Below, in pieces: positions 9,031 to 18,250 of a stretch of 64,000 bases of DNA. The notes below the pieces were generated by a model. That model was not told the origin of the DNA, did no database searches, and saw only the letters and a list, made by a program, of their open reading frames with translations. This DNA is from Mangrovimicrobium sp048323675 (GTDB lineage: Bacteria > Pseudomonadota > Gammaproteobacteria > Pseudomonadales > Halieaceae). The position numbers were made by a program, and so were the translations under genes. Each line of letters opens with the position of its first letter. The stretch's first letter is position 1. The DNA lies in contig NZ_JBLWFK010000006.1 in assembly GCF_048323675.1 (NCBI RefSeq), positions 186,001 through 250,000 of the forward strand, in the 5' to 3' direction.

Positions 9031-10611
9031 ATGCTGCGCAAGACCCTGCTGATTCTCGCGATTTTCCTCGCACTGATCCTTCTGGCACTGCTGCTCCTGC
9101 CCGCCTTCGTGGACAGTAAAAAGCTGCTCGACCCGGTTCTGGCGCAAATCGAGGACAGCAGCGGCATCAGCCTGAAAATCGGCGGTGACGCCAGGCTACG
9201 GCTGATCCCGCGCCCGGGCATCAGCCTGCGGGATATTTCTCTGCAGATGCCCGACGATCAGGAACCCGGCCTGCACGCCGACGGCTTCGACCTCGGGCTG
9301 CGCCTGTTTCCCCTGCTGTCGCTGCGCGTGGAGGTGGAACGGTTCGCGCTGGATAACCTGACCTTTGCCGCTGCAGCCAGCGGTGCTGACACTCCGCCAG
9401 GCGTCGATGTAAGCGGCAAATTCAGTTTCGATGAACGCGCCCGGCTGCTGAACCTCTCCGCGGTGCGGGCCATTCTCAACGGCATCACCGATGACCCGGT
9501 GGTGCTGGTGCTGTCAGGGCCTGTCGACATCGAATCCCGCAATGCCGAACTCACACTCGACCTGGAGCATGGCGAGGTCCGGGGCGGAGGCACCCTCAAC
9601 TACGCTGCGGATGCGAGTCCTGAAGTTGATGCCAAATTGCATCTCAACCGTTTCTCTCCGGCCCTCTATGCCCTGGCCGGCCCCGACGCTGCCGCCGAGG
9701 TGGATACATCATCAAGCGCGGCGGGAGCAGAGGTCCTGCCACTGGACGCGCTGCGCGCGATGGACACCCGGGCTGAACTCACAATCGATGAAGTGCTGTG
9801 GCAGGGATACGCCATCCACAACCTGCAGGCCCGGCTCCGCGTGGTCAACGGCAACGCCATCCTGCCCGGCATTACCGGCGATGTGTACGGCGGCAAGCTG
9901 GCGATGAAGGCAAATCTCAATGCCCAACCCGCCGTTCCCCGTATCAACACCGAAGGCAGCCTCACCGGCGTCGATATCGCCAGCCTGCTGGCGGCCTCCC
10001 AGGTGGAGACGGTGCTGACCGGCAGCGCCAACCTGGATTGGGACCTGCGCGGCCAGGGCAACACCGCGGACGCCATCCGCGACAGCCTGCGCGGCCCGAT
10101 TCACCTCACCACGGACAACGCGGAGCTTACCGCGGTAGGTGTCGAACAGAAACTCTGCGAGGTCGTCGCGCTGGCCAACCGTGAAGCCATGAGCAATGCC
10201 CTGCCCGACAGCAGCCAGTTCCAGCAGCTTTCCGCCACCGTCCAACTGGAGAATGGCAGGGCGCTGCTGCAACCGCTGAAGGCGGACTTGCCGGAAATGA
10301 GCCTCAGCGGCAAGGGCAAGCTGGACCTGGCAAGCCAGGACTTCGACGCGGTGTTCAACGCCCGGCTGTCGCCGGCGCTGGAGCAGCTCGACCCCGCCTG
10401 CCGGGTCAATGAGCGCATTACCAGCATCAAGTGGCCGGTTGAGTGTGAGGGCAATCTCGCCGGCGAGCCGAAGGAATGGTGTTCGGTGGACAGCAAGGAG
10501 ATTCTCAAGGACCTCGGCGGCAACGAGTTGAAAAACAAATTGCAGGACGAGTTGGAAGACCGCTACGGCAAGGACGCCGGCGACAAGCTGAAGAAACTGT
10601 TCGGCAAATAG
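9031..10611 (+). CDS. AsmA family protein
   Basis: 526 residues. One N-terminal transmembrane helix (about residues 5-27) anchors a long periplasmic beta-rich region typical of the AsmA/TamB-like superfamily. This includes the repeated-groove segment with RPGISLRDISLQMP (about 58-72) and the C-terminal AsmA_2-type block ending in the lysine-rich helix KDAGDKLKKLFGK. Relatives are thought to shuttle lipids across the periplasm and influence outer-membrane assembly. No partner gene is adjacent, and a perfect GC hairpin follows the stop. Confidence 0.85.
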   Translation: MLRKTLLILAIFLALILLALLLLPAFVDSKKLLDPVLAQIEDSSGISLKIGGDARLRLIPRPGISLRDISLQMPDDQEPGLHADGFDLGLRLFPLLSLRVEVERFALDNLTFAAAASGADTPPGVDVSGKFSFDERARLLNLSAVRAILNGITDDPVVLVLSGPVDIESRNAELTLDLEHGEVRGGGTLNYAADASPEVDAKLHLNRFSPALYALAGPDAAAEVDTSSSAAGAEVLPLDALRAMDTRAELTIDEVLWQGYAIHNLQARLRVVNGNAILPGITGDVYGGKLAMKANLNAQPAVPRINTEGSLTGVDIASLLAASQVETVLTGSANLDWDLRGQGNTADAIRDSLRGPIHLTTDNAELTAVGVEQKLCEVVALANREAMSNALPDSSQFQQLSATVQLENGRALLQPLKADLPEMSLSGKGKLDLASQDFDAVFNARLSPALEQLDPACRVNERITSIKWPVECEGNLAGEPKEWCSVDSKEILKDLGGNELKNKLQDELEDRYGKDAGDKLKKLFGK

Positions 10612-10621
10612 CCGGGCACAT

Positions 10622-10643
10622 CGCGCCCGTGGATGCGGGCGCG
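10622..10643 (+). terminator. GC-rich perfect hairpin after the AsmA-like gene
   Basis: An 8-bp perfect stem (CGCGCCCG / CGGGCGCG) with a 6-nt loop lies 11 bp after the AsmA stop. There is no U-run, so intrinsic termination is only possible; it may serve either of the two convergent genes. Confidence 0.4.
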
Positions 10644-10683
10644 GGCCGGGAATTGTTTACGCTGCCCGGGGCGGTTCCCGGCT

Positions 10684-11154
10684 TCAGGCCACCCGGTCCT
10701 GGATGCGCGCCAGTCGCGCCACCAGTTGCTGGGCGTGGGAGGCCTCGTCGGCGGCGAACTGGGCGGCGATGACCCGGGTTTCCGGATCGCCGCAGTTGGT
10801 GGCGTAAGCCGCGTAGAACTTGTTCGCAGCGCGCTCGTTGACCAGCGCCAGCAGGATCGCCTCGCGCAGGCTCATGGACGGGGTCGCATCGCCGCTGGCC
10901 GTCGACTCTGGCGGCACGTCGCCCGCCCAGTCGAACTCGTCCTCGCTGTAATCCGGCAGTTGCATGCCCTCGGCCAGTTCCGCGACCTCGGCCAGGTGCA
11001 GGTTGGACTCCTCGGCCATACGGGCGAAAAAGTCCGCGACTTCGAAGTTTCCGGCGGACTTCAACTCACCCGCCAGTTGCAGGTAACAGCGCCGCGCCTC
11101 GCGTTCGAGCTCCACCGAATGGGCGAGGAAACGGGCCAGTTTCTCGTTTGCCAT
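10684..11154 (-). CDS. Ferritin-like/rubrerythrin-type domain protein
   Basis: 156 residues predicted as an all-helical four-helix bundle. Spaced Glu and ExxH motifs suit a di-iron site: ELEREA in helix 1, EESNLHLAEV in helix 2, NERAANKFY in helix 3 and DEASHAQQL in helix 4. Such proteins handle iron or peroxide. There is no C-terminal rubredoxin domain, so it is not a classical rubrerythrin. It is a single gene between convergent AsmA and the DUF1330 gene upstream on the same strand. Confidence 0.75.
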   Translation of the reverse strand: MANEKLARFLAHSVELEREARRCYLQLAGELKSAGNFEVADFFARMAEESNLHLAEVAELAEGMQLPDYSEDEFDWAGDVPPESTASGDATPSMSLREAILLALVNERAANKFYAAYATNCGDPETRVIAAQFAADEASHAQQLVARLARIQDRVA

Positions 11155-11246
11155 CTCTACCCTGCCTCTAATCCACAGAAAAAGTCAGGACATTCTGTAC
11201 CAAAGCGCGCTGGCGGCCAAGCCCCCAGCACGAAATAAGAATAGTC

Positions 11247-11537
11247 TCAGAGACCCTCGACGATGATGGTGCGGTAGTCCGCCGCCTGCAGGCGCTTGGG
11301 CAGCGCGGCCTGGTAGGCAGGGCTGTTGTACCAGGCCTTGGCCTCCGCCACGGAGGGAAACTTCAGCACGATCACGCCCTCGGGGGCGTGGCCTTCCAGG
11401 GCCTCGGTCTTGCCGTAGACGGCCAGCGGGGTCAGGTCGAAGTCGCCGCGCGCCTCGCGGGTCATCTTCTGGTATTCGGCGTAGGAATCCGGATCGCGGA
11501 TTTCACTTTCCTGGTAAACGATAACGTATGCGGTCAT
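11247..11537 (-). CDS. DUF1330 family protein
   Basis: 96-residue dimeric alpha/beta-barrel (ferredoxin-like) protein of the DUF1330 family, with the family motifs AYVIVYQ at the start, YGKTEALEG in the middle and SVAEAKAWYNSPAYQ near the end. ATG at 11537 is preferred over the longer reading because AAGGAAA sits 6 bp upstream of it. Substrate unknown; relatives occur near catabolic oxidoreductases, and here an LLM oxidoreductase gene lies just upstream on the same strand. Confidence 0.85.
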   Translation of the reverse strand: MTAYVIVYQESEIRDPDSYAEYQKMTREARGDFDLTPLAVYGKTEALEGHAPEGVIVLKFPSVAEAKAWYNSPAYQAALPKRLQAADYRTIIVEGL

Positions 11538-11639
11538 TGCCTGTTTCCTTGTCGTTGTCAGAGTGCGACGCACTCCCCTTTATACATAACAGTCAGCGGG
11601 TGGGCCATCGGTGAACAGCGCCCGGTTTGCCGCTGCGGC

Positions 11640-12506
11640 TCAGCCCCGGTCCCAGAGCCGCTTCGCCTCGGCGATGTAATCGATGTGCGCGTCGATATCC
11701 GCGCCCAGCCCTCGCCCGGCGGAAGGGATACAACCGCGCTGGCCGCCGGCATCCCGGAAGGTGCGCAGGTGATCCACGGCCTCCTGCGGGCTGCGTGAGA
11801 AGATCGCCAGCAGTTCGCGGCCGTAGCTCCCGACGTCGCGCCCCAGGTGTTCGAGGTGGTGGCGGACCCGGGCCCAGTGTTCCACCGCGGTCGCGCCGTC
11901 CGCGGCAAAGATAAAGCCGTCGCCGTAGGTCGCGCCGCGGACGAAGCCCGGCTCGGAATGCCCGCCCAGCCAGATCGGGATCTGGCGCCGCGGCAGGGGG
12001 TTGATGCCGCCGCGGTCGATGCGGTGATAGCGACCGGTGAAATCGATTACCGGTTCCGTCCACAGGCGCCGCAGCAACTCGATCTGCTCCTCCGCCCGGC
12101 GGCCGCGATTGCGGAACTCCATACCCAGCGCCTCGAATTCCACGTAGTTCCAGCCGATACCGACGCCGAGGCGCAGGCGCTCGCGGGAGAGCAGGTCCAC
12201 ATCGGCCGCCTGCTGGGCCACCAGCGCAGTCTGCCGCTGCGGCAGGCACAGCACCCCGGTGACGAAATCGAGGGTATCGCTCACGGCGGCGGCAAAGCTG
12301 AAAAATACGAAGGGGTCCTGGAAACTGTCCTTTTCCGTGTAGGGGCCGGTCAGCGGCGGCTCGCGCCCCTCCTGCGGAGTTTTCACCACGTGGTCGTAGG
12401 CCATCAGCGTGGTATAGCCGAGCGTTTCCGCGGCGCGGATAAACTTGCGGATGGCATCCGGATCACCGGGTACTTCGGTAGTGGGATAGGCGACGCCAAG
12501 CTGCAT
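11640..12506 (-). CDS. LLM-class (F420/FMN-dependent) oxidoreductase, TIGR03619-like
   Basis: 288-residue luciferase-like TIM-barrel protein. It begins with the typical MQLGVAYPTTE strand and has GVGIGWNYVEFEALG in the flavin/F420-binding region, followed by PIWLGGHSEPG in the C-terminal half. Family members use FMN or F420 for hydride transfer or monooxygenation of small organics. The sequence suits the F420-type subgroup, but whether this organism makes F420 cannot be seen here. It is downstream of, and co-directional with, the D-aminoacylase-like gene. Confidence 0.87.
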   Translation of the reverse strand: MQLGVAYPTTEVPGDPDAIRKFIRAAETLGYTTLMAYDHVVKTPQEGREPPLTGPYTEKDSFQDPFVFFSFAAAVSDTLDFVTGVLCLPQRQTALVAQQAADVDLLSRERLRLGVGIGWNYVEFEALGMEFRNRGRRAEEQIELLRRLWTEPVIDFTGRYHRIDRGGINPLPRRQIPIWLGGHSEPGFVRGATYGDGFIFAADGATAVEHWARVRHHLEHLGRDVGSYGRELLAIFSRSPQEAVDHLRTFRDAGGQRGCIPSAGRGLGADIDAHIDYIAEAKRLWDRG

Positions 12507-12607
12507 GGTGCGGGACTCCCTGGGGCCGGCTACTCGGGCCGGCTCTCCTTTTTTATTGGTACTGCTTTTTGCGAACGGTTTTACCCGCGCTACAGCGGGC
12601 GACCATC

Positions 12608-14503
12608 TTAGTGGCTGGCGGCGGCACTGTCACTGCCGGCGCGCAGGGCGCGACCCAGGGGCTGCCTGCCCAGCACCTCTGTGTATTCGCCGTTACGCCA
12701 CACCGCTGCGCCGTTGATGAAGGTGTGGGTGACCACGCCATCGGAGCGGCTGACCATCTGCCGGTGCTCGAACAGCGGGCGGTAGACGAATTCGCGGCTG
12801 GCGTTGCAGTCCCAGTCCTGCAGGGCCTGCGGGTCGATCATCACAATGTCCGCCTGGGCGCCAATCTCCAGGCTGCCCACGTCCAGGCCGAAGAACGCCG
12901 CCGGTTCCCGGGTCAGGCGCCGGACCATCTGCGCGACGGTGCGCGGCGAGCGCTGCTGGGCCAGCTTCAGGGCGTTCAGGTTGCTGTCGAAGAAGGCCAT
13001 GTTGGTGATATGGGCGCCGGAGTCGTTGAAGCCCGGCAGGGTGTGCCGGTGCAGCAGCAGGTCCAGGGTCCTGCCGGGGTCGGTGTTGGCCACGTCCACC
13101 CAGAAGCGGAAGGATTTGTCGTAGTGGCGCATCAGGTGCAGCATGAAACTGGCGTCGTCGCCCACCGGGCAGGGAAATGCCTCGAAAGCCTCGCGCTCGG
13201 CATCAGAACGGGCCTTGCCGCGCCCGCCATTCTGGAAATACTGCAGGCGCTGGTAGACCGCCTGCAGGGTTTCGCCCTCCCACTCCGGCAACGGCGCGCC
13301 GTCGAAATGCATCATCGCCAGTTCCCGCGGCACCAGGTTGTCCGGCAGGCCGAGCTTCGCCCGCAGGGTCGCGGCGTCGTAGCCGTTGCGGCCGTGGCTC
13401 CAGTCGCGGCGGAAATCATCGACAAATTCCGGATCGTTGAGCAGCGCCCGACGGCCCTCGGCGTCGGCGTACTCCCGGGCGATCAGGCGGCTGGTGGAGC
13501 CGAGTTCCTCGAACAGGGGGCTGACGATGCCGTCCGACCAGATGCGGAAGTTGGTGGCCAGCGCCTGGAAGTGGATGGCGCCGCGAAACAGCCGGCTGTT
13601 CATCAGCGCGGCGAAGCCCAGGAAGGCTTTATTGGCCCGCGGCGCCAGTACGAAGCGCACCGCGGACAGCGCCGAGGTCTTCAGGGGTTTGCCGAACAGG
13701 CGGCCGCTGGTCAGCAGGAAGAAGAAAAAGGCCTTGAGCCGGTTGTCCAGGATCGGCGTGGTCTGCCACACCCGGCCGCGCTCGCGCACCGGCTTCAGCA
13801 GCCGCTTGAGTTCCCCGAAACCGGCAAACTGGGTGGGGATACGCTTGTCCTTGTGGGGCTCGTTGGCCAGGTAGTGGAAGGGCAGGCCATCGGTGGAAAG
13901 GCCGAGATAGCCCTGCTCCATCGCCTGCGCCACCAGCCTTTCCATCTTCTGCAACTCGGCCTCGGTGGGTTCGCGGGAAATGCTCGCCTCCAGCCCCATC
14001 ACCTCCACCCGCAGCATGGAATGCGGCAGGAAGGTCGCGACATTGGGCCCCAGTGGCAGTTTCGCGAAATGCTCCATGTACCCGCCGGTAGTGCTCCAGT
14101 GCAGCGCGTCGACACACTTTTCCAGCACCGGCTTGGGGATATTCTCCACCCGGGTAAAGCAGTCGACGATGGGGTCCTGGCCGTTGCTGCGCTGGGGCCC
14201 GAAACAGGTCCCGAGACTGCAGTTGCCCACCACCACGGTGGTGGTGCCGTGGCGCACCACCTCCGGCAGACCCGGTTCCAGGTCCACTTCCAGGTCGAGG
14301 TGGGTGTGGATGTCGAGCAGCCCGGGCATCAGCCACTGGCCACTGCCGTCGATCACCTCCGCCGCCATGGAGCGTGGCAGGAACATGCCCTTGGCGGCGA
14401 TCCTGCCGTTCTTGATGGCGATGTCCATTTCCGCAGGGCGCTCCCCGCTGCCGTCGAAAACCAGCGTATTCTGGATCAGGGTATCCCAGGTTTTACGCGA
14501 CAA
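12608..14503 (-). CDS. N-acyl-D-amino-acid deacylase family amidohydrolase
   Basis: 631-residue amidohydrolase. The first metal-binding strand has the HxH signature GLLDIHTHLDLEVD, and the later conserved block DSGAHITNM holds the catalytic Asp. It also has a C-terminal beta-sandwich (IGAQADIVMIDP). This resembles the long D-aminoacylase group, which hydrolyses N-acyl-D-amino acids or related amides. TTG at 14503 is chosen because AAGGAGG lies 5 bp upstream; the ATG 39 bp further out has no ribosome site and lies across it. It is divergent from selO. Confidence 0.88.
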   Translation of the reverse strand: MSRKTWDTLIQNTLVFDGSGERPAEMDIAIKNGRIAAKGMFLPRSMAAEVIDGSGQWLMPGLLDIHTHLDLEVDLEPGLPEVVRHGTTTVVVGNCSLGTCFGPQRSNGQDPIVDCFTRVENIPKPVLEKCVDALHWSTTGGYMEHFAKLPLGPNVATFLPHSMLRVEVMGLEASISREPTEAELQKMERLVAQAMEQGYLGLSTDGLPFHYLANEPHKDKRIPTQFAGFGELKRLLKPVRERGRVWQTTPILDNRLKAFFFFLLTSGRLFGKPLKTSALSAVRFVLAPRANKAFLGFAALMNSRLFRGAIHFQALATNFRIWSDGIVSPLFEELGSTSRLIAREYADAEGRRALLNDPEFVDDFRRDWSHGRNGYDAATLRAKLGLPDNLVPRELAMMHFDGAPLPEWEGETLQAVYQRLQYFQNGGRGKARSDAEREAFEAFPCPVGDDASFMLHLMRHYDKSFRFWVDVANTDPGRTLDLLLHRHTLPGFNDSGAHITNMAFFDSNLNALKLAQQRSPRTVAQMVRRLTREPAAFFGLDVGSLEIGAQADIVMIDPQALQDWDCNASREFVYRPLFEHRQMVSRSDGVVTHTFINGAAVWRNGEYTEVLGRQPLGRALRAGSDSAAASH

Positions 14504-14592
14504 CTGCCCCTCCTTAAGACCTGTGGCCGGATGGTTTACCATTACTCAACGCACATATAGCAGAATCACGCAGCGCAGGACAGAGAGCGACC

Positions 14593-16059
14593 ATGGGACC
14601 GATTCCCTTCGACAACAGTTACACCCGGCTTCCCGGCGCCTTCTACACCCGCCAGGAACCGACGCAGGTACACCGGCCGGGGGCAATCCGGGTCAACCAC
14701 GCACTCGCCCGCCAGCTGGGTATCGACCCGGACTGGCTGGACTCCGCGGAGGGCATCGCCACGATCGCCGGCAACCACGTCCCGGAGGGCGCCGAGCCGC
14801 TGGCCGCGGTCTATGCCGGCCACCAGTTCGGCAGCTACAACCCGCAACTGGGGGACGGTCGCGCCCTGCTGCTCGGGGAGGTGCTCGACCGCAACGGGCA
14901 GCGCTTCGACATCCAGCTCAAGGGTTCCGGCCCCACCCCCTACTCCCGCGGCGGCGACGGCCGCTCGCCACTGGGCCCGGTGTTGCGCGAATATATTGTC
15001 AGCGAGGCGATGGCCGCGCTCGGCGTACCCACCACCCGGGCGCTGGCCGCGGTGAGCACCGGCGAGCCGGTGATCCGCGACCGGGCCCTGCCCGGCGCCG
15101 TGCTGGCGCGGGTGGCCTCCAGCCATATCCGCATCGGCACCTTCCAGTATTTCTCCGCGGTTGGCGACCACGCTTCGCTGCGCCTGTTGGTGGAGCACAG
15201 CCTCGCCCGCCACTACCCCGAATTTGCCGGGGCGGAAAGTCCCGCACTGGCGCTGCTGCAGTGCGTTGTCGACGCCCAGGCCGCGCTGGTGCCGCGCTGG
15301 CAGGCCCTGGGTTTTATCCACGGTGTGATGAACACAGACAACATGCTGGTCTGCGGCGAGACCATCGACTACGGCCCCTGCGCCTTCATCGACGACTTCC
15401 ACGCCGACAAGGTATTCAGTTCCATCGACCGCGGCGGCCGCTACGCCTACCGCAACCAGCCGGGCATCGCCCAGTGGAACCTCGCCTGCCTCGCCCACGC
15501 CCTGCTGCCGGTCATCGACGCGGACCAGGACCGGGCGGTCGAGCTGGCCCAGGCGGCAGTGGATACCTACCCGGACAAATTCCTCGCCGCCCAGTCCCGC
15601 TGCATGGCGGACAAGCTGGGACTGGACAGGCTGGAAGGCGACGACAAGGCGCTGGTGGATGCCCTGTTCGCCAACCTCGACACCCACGGCACCGATTTCA
15701 CCCTCGCCTTCCGCCGCCTCTATGAACTGGCCGGCGGCGAACCAGCGGTGGGCGAACTGTTCGAATTCCCCGCGGCTTTCGCGCCCTGGCTGGCACAGTG
15801 GCGCGCGCGCCTGGCCGCCGACAGCCTCACCCCGGAACAGCGCCTGGCGGTCATGCGCCGCGCCAACCCGGTGTTTATCCCGCGCAACCACCTGGTGGAA
15901 GCAGCGATCCGCGCCGCGGAGGACAGGGGCGACCTGCAACCCTTCCACGCGCTGGTGGAGCGCACCGCCCGGCCCTTCGATTTCGACCCGGATGACCGCC
16001 CCTACGCCACGCCCCCGCGCCCGGAGCAGGTTGTGGAGCGCACTTTTTGCGGCACCTGA
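14593..16059 (+). CDS. selO: Protein adenylyltransferase SelO (YdiU/UPF0061)
   Basis: 488-residue pseudokinase-fold enzyme that AMPylates target proteins during redox stress. It is recognisable end to end: YAGHQFGSYNPQLGDGRA, the lysine motif DIQLKGSGPTPYSR, HGVMNTDNM and the metal-binding IDYGPCAFIDDF. The C-terminus is CGT, placing a cysteine (C486) at the antepenultimate position occupied by selenocysteine in animal SelO and by Cys in most bacteria. Length matches E. coli YdiU (about 478). Single-gene unit. Confidence 0.95.
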   Translation: MGPIPFDNSYTRLPGAFYTRQEPTQVHRPGAIRVNHALARQLGIDPDWLDSAEGIATIAGNHVPEGAEPLAAVYAGHQFGSYNPQLGDGRALLLGEVLDRNGQRFDIQLKGSGPTPYSRGGDGRSPLGPVLREYIVSEAMAALGVPTTRALAAVSTGEPVIRDRALPGAVLARVASSHIRIGTFQYFSAVGDHASLRLLVEHSLARHYPEFAGAESPALALLQCVVDAQAALVPRWQALGFIHGVMNTDNMLVCGETIDYGPCAFIDDFHADKVFSSIDRGGRYAYRNQPGIAQWNLACLAHALLPVIDADQDRAVELAQAAVDTYPDKFLAAQSRCMADKLGLDRLEGDDKALVDALFANLDTHGTDFTLAFRRLYELAGGEPAVGELFEFPAAFAPWLAQWRARLAADSLTPEQRLAVMRRANPVFIPRNHLVEAAIRAAEDRGDLQPFHALVERTARPFDFDPDDRPYATPPRPEQVVERTFCGT

Positions 16060-16123
16060 TGCATCGGCGCGGTTTGAACTGCAACATACTGGCGCTTTCC
16101 CCGCCACCGGCTAGGCTGTAAAG

Positions 16124-16141
16124 AAGCCGCAGGGGCGGCTT
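16124..16141 (+). terminator. Short hairpin between selO and the DUF1508 gene
   Basis: A 7-bp perfect stem AAGCCGC / GCGGCTT with a 4-nt loop lies 65 bp after selO. There is no T tract, so it is possibly a weak terminator of selO. Confidence 0.35.
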
Positions 16142-16173
16142 GCTTGCCAGACATAAACCACGGGGAGACTAAA

Positions 16174-16512
16174 ATGCCGGGCTATTTTGAAATCAAGGCC
16201 GCCAAGGGCGGCAAATTCTTTTTCAACCTGGTCGCCACCAATGGCCAGACCATCCTGACCAGCCAGATGTACAAGAGCAAGAAAACCGCCAAGAGCGGTA
16301 TCGCATCGGTGCAGAACAACTGCAAGGATGCCGAGCGCTACGAGAGCAAGAAGTCCAGCAATGGCAAAGCCTACTTCGTGCTGAAGGCGAAAAACCACCA
16401 GGTCATCGGCAAGAGCGAGATGTACGAGTCCGATGCCGCCTGCAAGGGCGGTATCAAGTCGGTGAAGAACAACGGCGCCACCACCAAACTCAAGGACGAG
16501 ACCGCCAGCTGA
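16174..16512 (+). CDS. YegP-type tandem DUF1508 protein
   Basis: 112-residue small protein made of two DUF1508 repeats. Each begins with a YFEIK/YFVLK strand, followed by a G(Q/K)-S/T-xMYKS/YES turn and a GI-SVxNN helix (about residues 5-50 and 56-100). Lys-rich and soluble. ATG at 16174 is preferred over TTG at 16144 because GGGGAG lies 8 bp upstream. The family (E. coli YegP) is widespread and of unknown function, often stress-linked. It is followed by a perfect 11-bp GC hairpin. Confidence 0.88.
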   Translation: MPGYFEIKAAKGGKFFFNLVATNGQTILTSQMYKSKKTAKSGIASVQNNCKDAERYESKKSSNGKAYFVLKAKNHQVIGKSEMYESDAACKGGIKSVKNNGATTKLKDETAS

Positions 16513-16520
16513 TTTCCGGC

Positions 16521-16551
16521 CTCGCGGCGCGGTCGTGCATCGCGCCGCGAG
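16521..16551 (+). terminator. Perfect 11-bp GC-rich hairpin after the DUF1508 gene
   Basis: Stem CTCGCGGCGCG / CGCGCCGCGAG with a 9-nt loop starts 9 bp after the stop. The downstream bases contain TATAAT at 16556-16561, which could be the -10 element for the next gene. Termination is therefore likely, though no U-run follows. Confidence 0.55.
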
Positions 16552-16560
16552 GCAGTATAA

Positions 16561-18225
16561 TTGCCCCAGTTTCCCGCAGTTCAACCGACGAGCCCCGCTT
16601 TGAGCATACAATTCTTCAACAAGACCCTGTCCGGCCCTTTCACCATCCCGTCCGGCATCGTCAGTACCGCCGTACCGATCATCCAGTACATCTTCGACAA
16701 CATGCCCGAGGTCGGTGTGCTCACCACCAAGAGCGTGGGCCTCGAGCCGCGCCTGGGCAACCGTGAGCCGGTCCTGAGCCAGTATGCCCCCGGCTGTTTC
16801 GTCAATGCGGTGGGCCTGACCAACCCCGGCGCCCACGCCGCCGCCGAAACCATGGCGCAGCTGCGCATCCCCGAGGACCGCTTCCTGCTGACCTCCATCT
16901 TCGGCGGCAGCGTGGCGGAGTTCGTGGCAGTAGCGAAGATTCTGGCGCCGGTCTCCGATGGCCTGGAGCTCAACCTGTCCTGCCCCCACGCCAAGGGCTA
17001 CGGCATGGCCATGGGCCAGGACCCGGACATGGTGCGCGAGATTGTCGCCGCGGTGAAAGCGGTGGTGGACATCCCGGTAATTCCCAAGCTCACCCCCAAC
17101 ACGCCGGACATCGCCGTGATCGCCCGGGCCGCGGAAGCGGGCGGCGCCGACGGCTTCTGCGCCATCAACACGGTGGGCCCGGGTTATACCTCCGCCCACG
17201 GCCACCCGGTGCTCTCCAACGGCGCCGGCGGCATGTCCGGCAAGGGTGTGCTGCCGATCGGGCTCAAGTGCGTGCGCGAGATCCGCTCCGCCAGCGCGCT
17301 GCCGATTATCGGCTGCGGCGGCGCCTCCTCCGCCGATGACGTGCGCGCCTACATGGATGCGGGCTCGAACATCGTCGGTATCGGCTCCGCCCTGGTCGGC
17401 ATGAGCACCGCCGAGATGGGCGACTATTTCCGCACCCTCGCCAACGATCTCGAGCGCGGCAGGAACCAGGCGGAGGAGCAGGTCTACTACGACGTGGACA
17501 TGCGCTTCGAGCCGGTCACCCTGGTCAGCAACCAGCGGGTCTGCGAGGACATCGCCCTGCTGCGCTTCGACCGCAAGGTCAACGTCCAGCCCGGCGAGTT
17601 TTTCTTCCTGTGGATTCCCGGCCTCGGTGAAAAGCCCTTCTCCGCGCTCACCGACGACCCCTTCACCCTGGCCATCATCGACGTCGGCGAGTTCACCCAC
17701 GCCCTGATGGCACTGCCGGAGGGCACCCAGTGCTACGTGCGCGGGCCCCACGGCATCCCGGTGGACCCGCCGGAGGACGCGCGCATCGTCGCGGTGGCCG
17801 GCGGTACGGGCCTGGCGGCGGTCTACCAGATCGCCCGGGATTTCGGCAACGCGACCATCTTCGCCGGCGCCCGCAGCGCCAATCGCCTGTACTTTGTCGA
17901 CGAGTGCCGCAAGGTTGCCGACGTGCACGTCGCCACCGATGACGGCAGCGAAGGTTTCCACGGCGTGGTCACCGAATCGCTGCGCCAGTACCTGCAGGGC
18001 CTCAGCACCGGGGAACTGGACAAGCTGGTCTTCTATAACTGCGGCCCGGCGCCGATGGTGCGCGCGGCGGAAGCCGTGCAGCGGGAGTTCTGCCGCGAGG
18101 ACCAGATCAACAGTTCCATCGACTACCTGACCAAGTGCGGCGTGGGGATTTGCGGCGCCTGTGCCGCCCCGGACGGACGCCGCCTCTGCGTCGACGGCCC
18201 CTTCCTGCCCGCCAGCGAAGCCTGA
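16561..18225 (+). CDS. Fused dihydroorotate dehydrogenase PyrD(1B)-PyrK
   Basis: 554 residues. The N-terminal half (about 14-315) is a class 1 DHODH/dihydropyrimidine-dehydrogenase-like FMN barrel with NLSCPHAKGYG, KLTPNTPDI and IGCGGASS. The C-terminal half (about 320-554) is a PyrK-type electron-transfer unit. It has an FAD-binding barrel, an NAD domain (AVAGGTGLAA) and a terminal [2Fe-2S] motif, C-x4-C-x2-C-x8-C (C526, C531, C534, C543). In most bacteria pyrD and pyrK are separate genes; here one chain carries both. It could oxidise dihydroorotate with NAD+ or act on another pyrimidine. Start is uncertain: TTG 16561 or TTG 16600. nhaA follows after 25 bp. Confidence 0.85.
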   Translation: MPQFPAVQPTSPALSIQFFNKTLSGPFTIPSGIVSTAVPIIQYIFDNMPEVGVLTTKSVGLEPRLGNREPVLSQYAPGCFVNAVGLTNPGAHAAAETMAQLRIPEDRFLLTSIFGGSVAEFVAVAKILAPVSDGLELNLSCPHAKGYGMAMGQDPDMVREIVAAVKAVVDIPVIPKLTPNTPDIAVIARAAEAGGADGFCAINTVGPGYTSAHGHPVLSNGAGGMSGKGVLPIGLKCVREIRSASALPIIGCGGASSADDVRAYMDAGSNIVGIGSALVGMSTAEMGDYFRTLANDLERGRNQAEEQVYYDVDMRFEPVTLVSNQRVCEDIALLRFDRKVNVQPGEFFFLWIPGLGEKPFSALTDDPFTLAIIDVGEFTHALMALPEGTQCYVRGPHGIPVDPPEDARIVAVAGGTGLAAVYQIARDFGNATIFAGARSANRLYFVDECRKVADVHVATDDGSEGFHGVVTESLRQYLQGLSTGELDKLVFYNCGPAPMVRAAEAVQREFCREDQINSSIDYLTKCGVGICGACAAPDGRRLCVDGPFLPASEA

Positions 18226-18250
18226 CAGGTCCGGCACAAGGAGAAACAGC

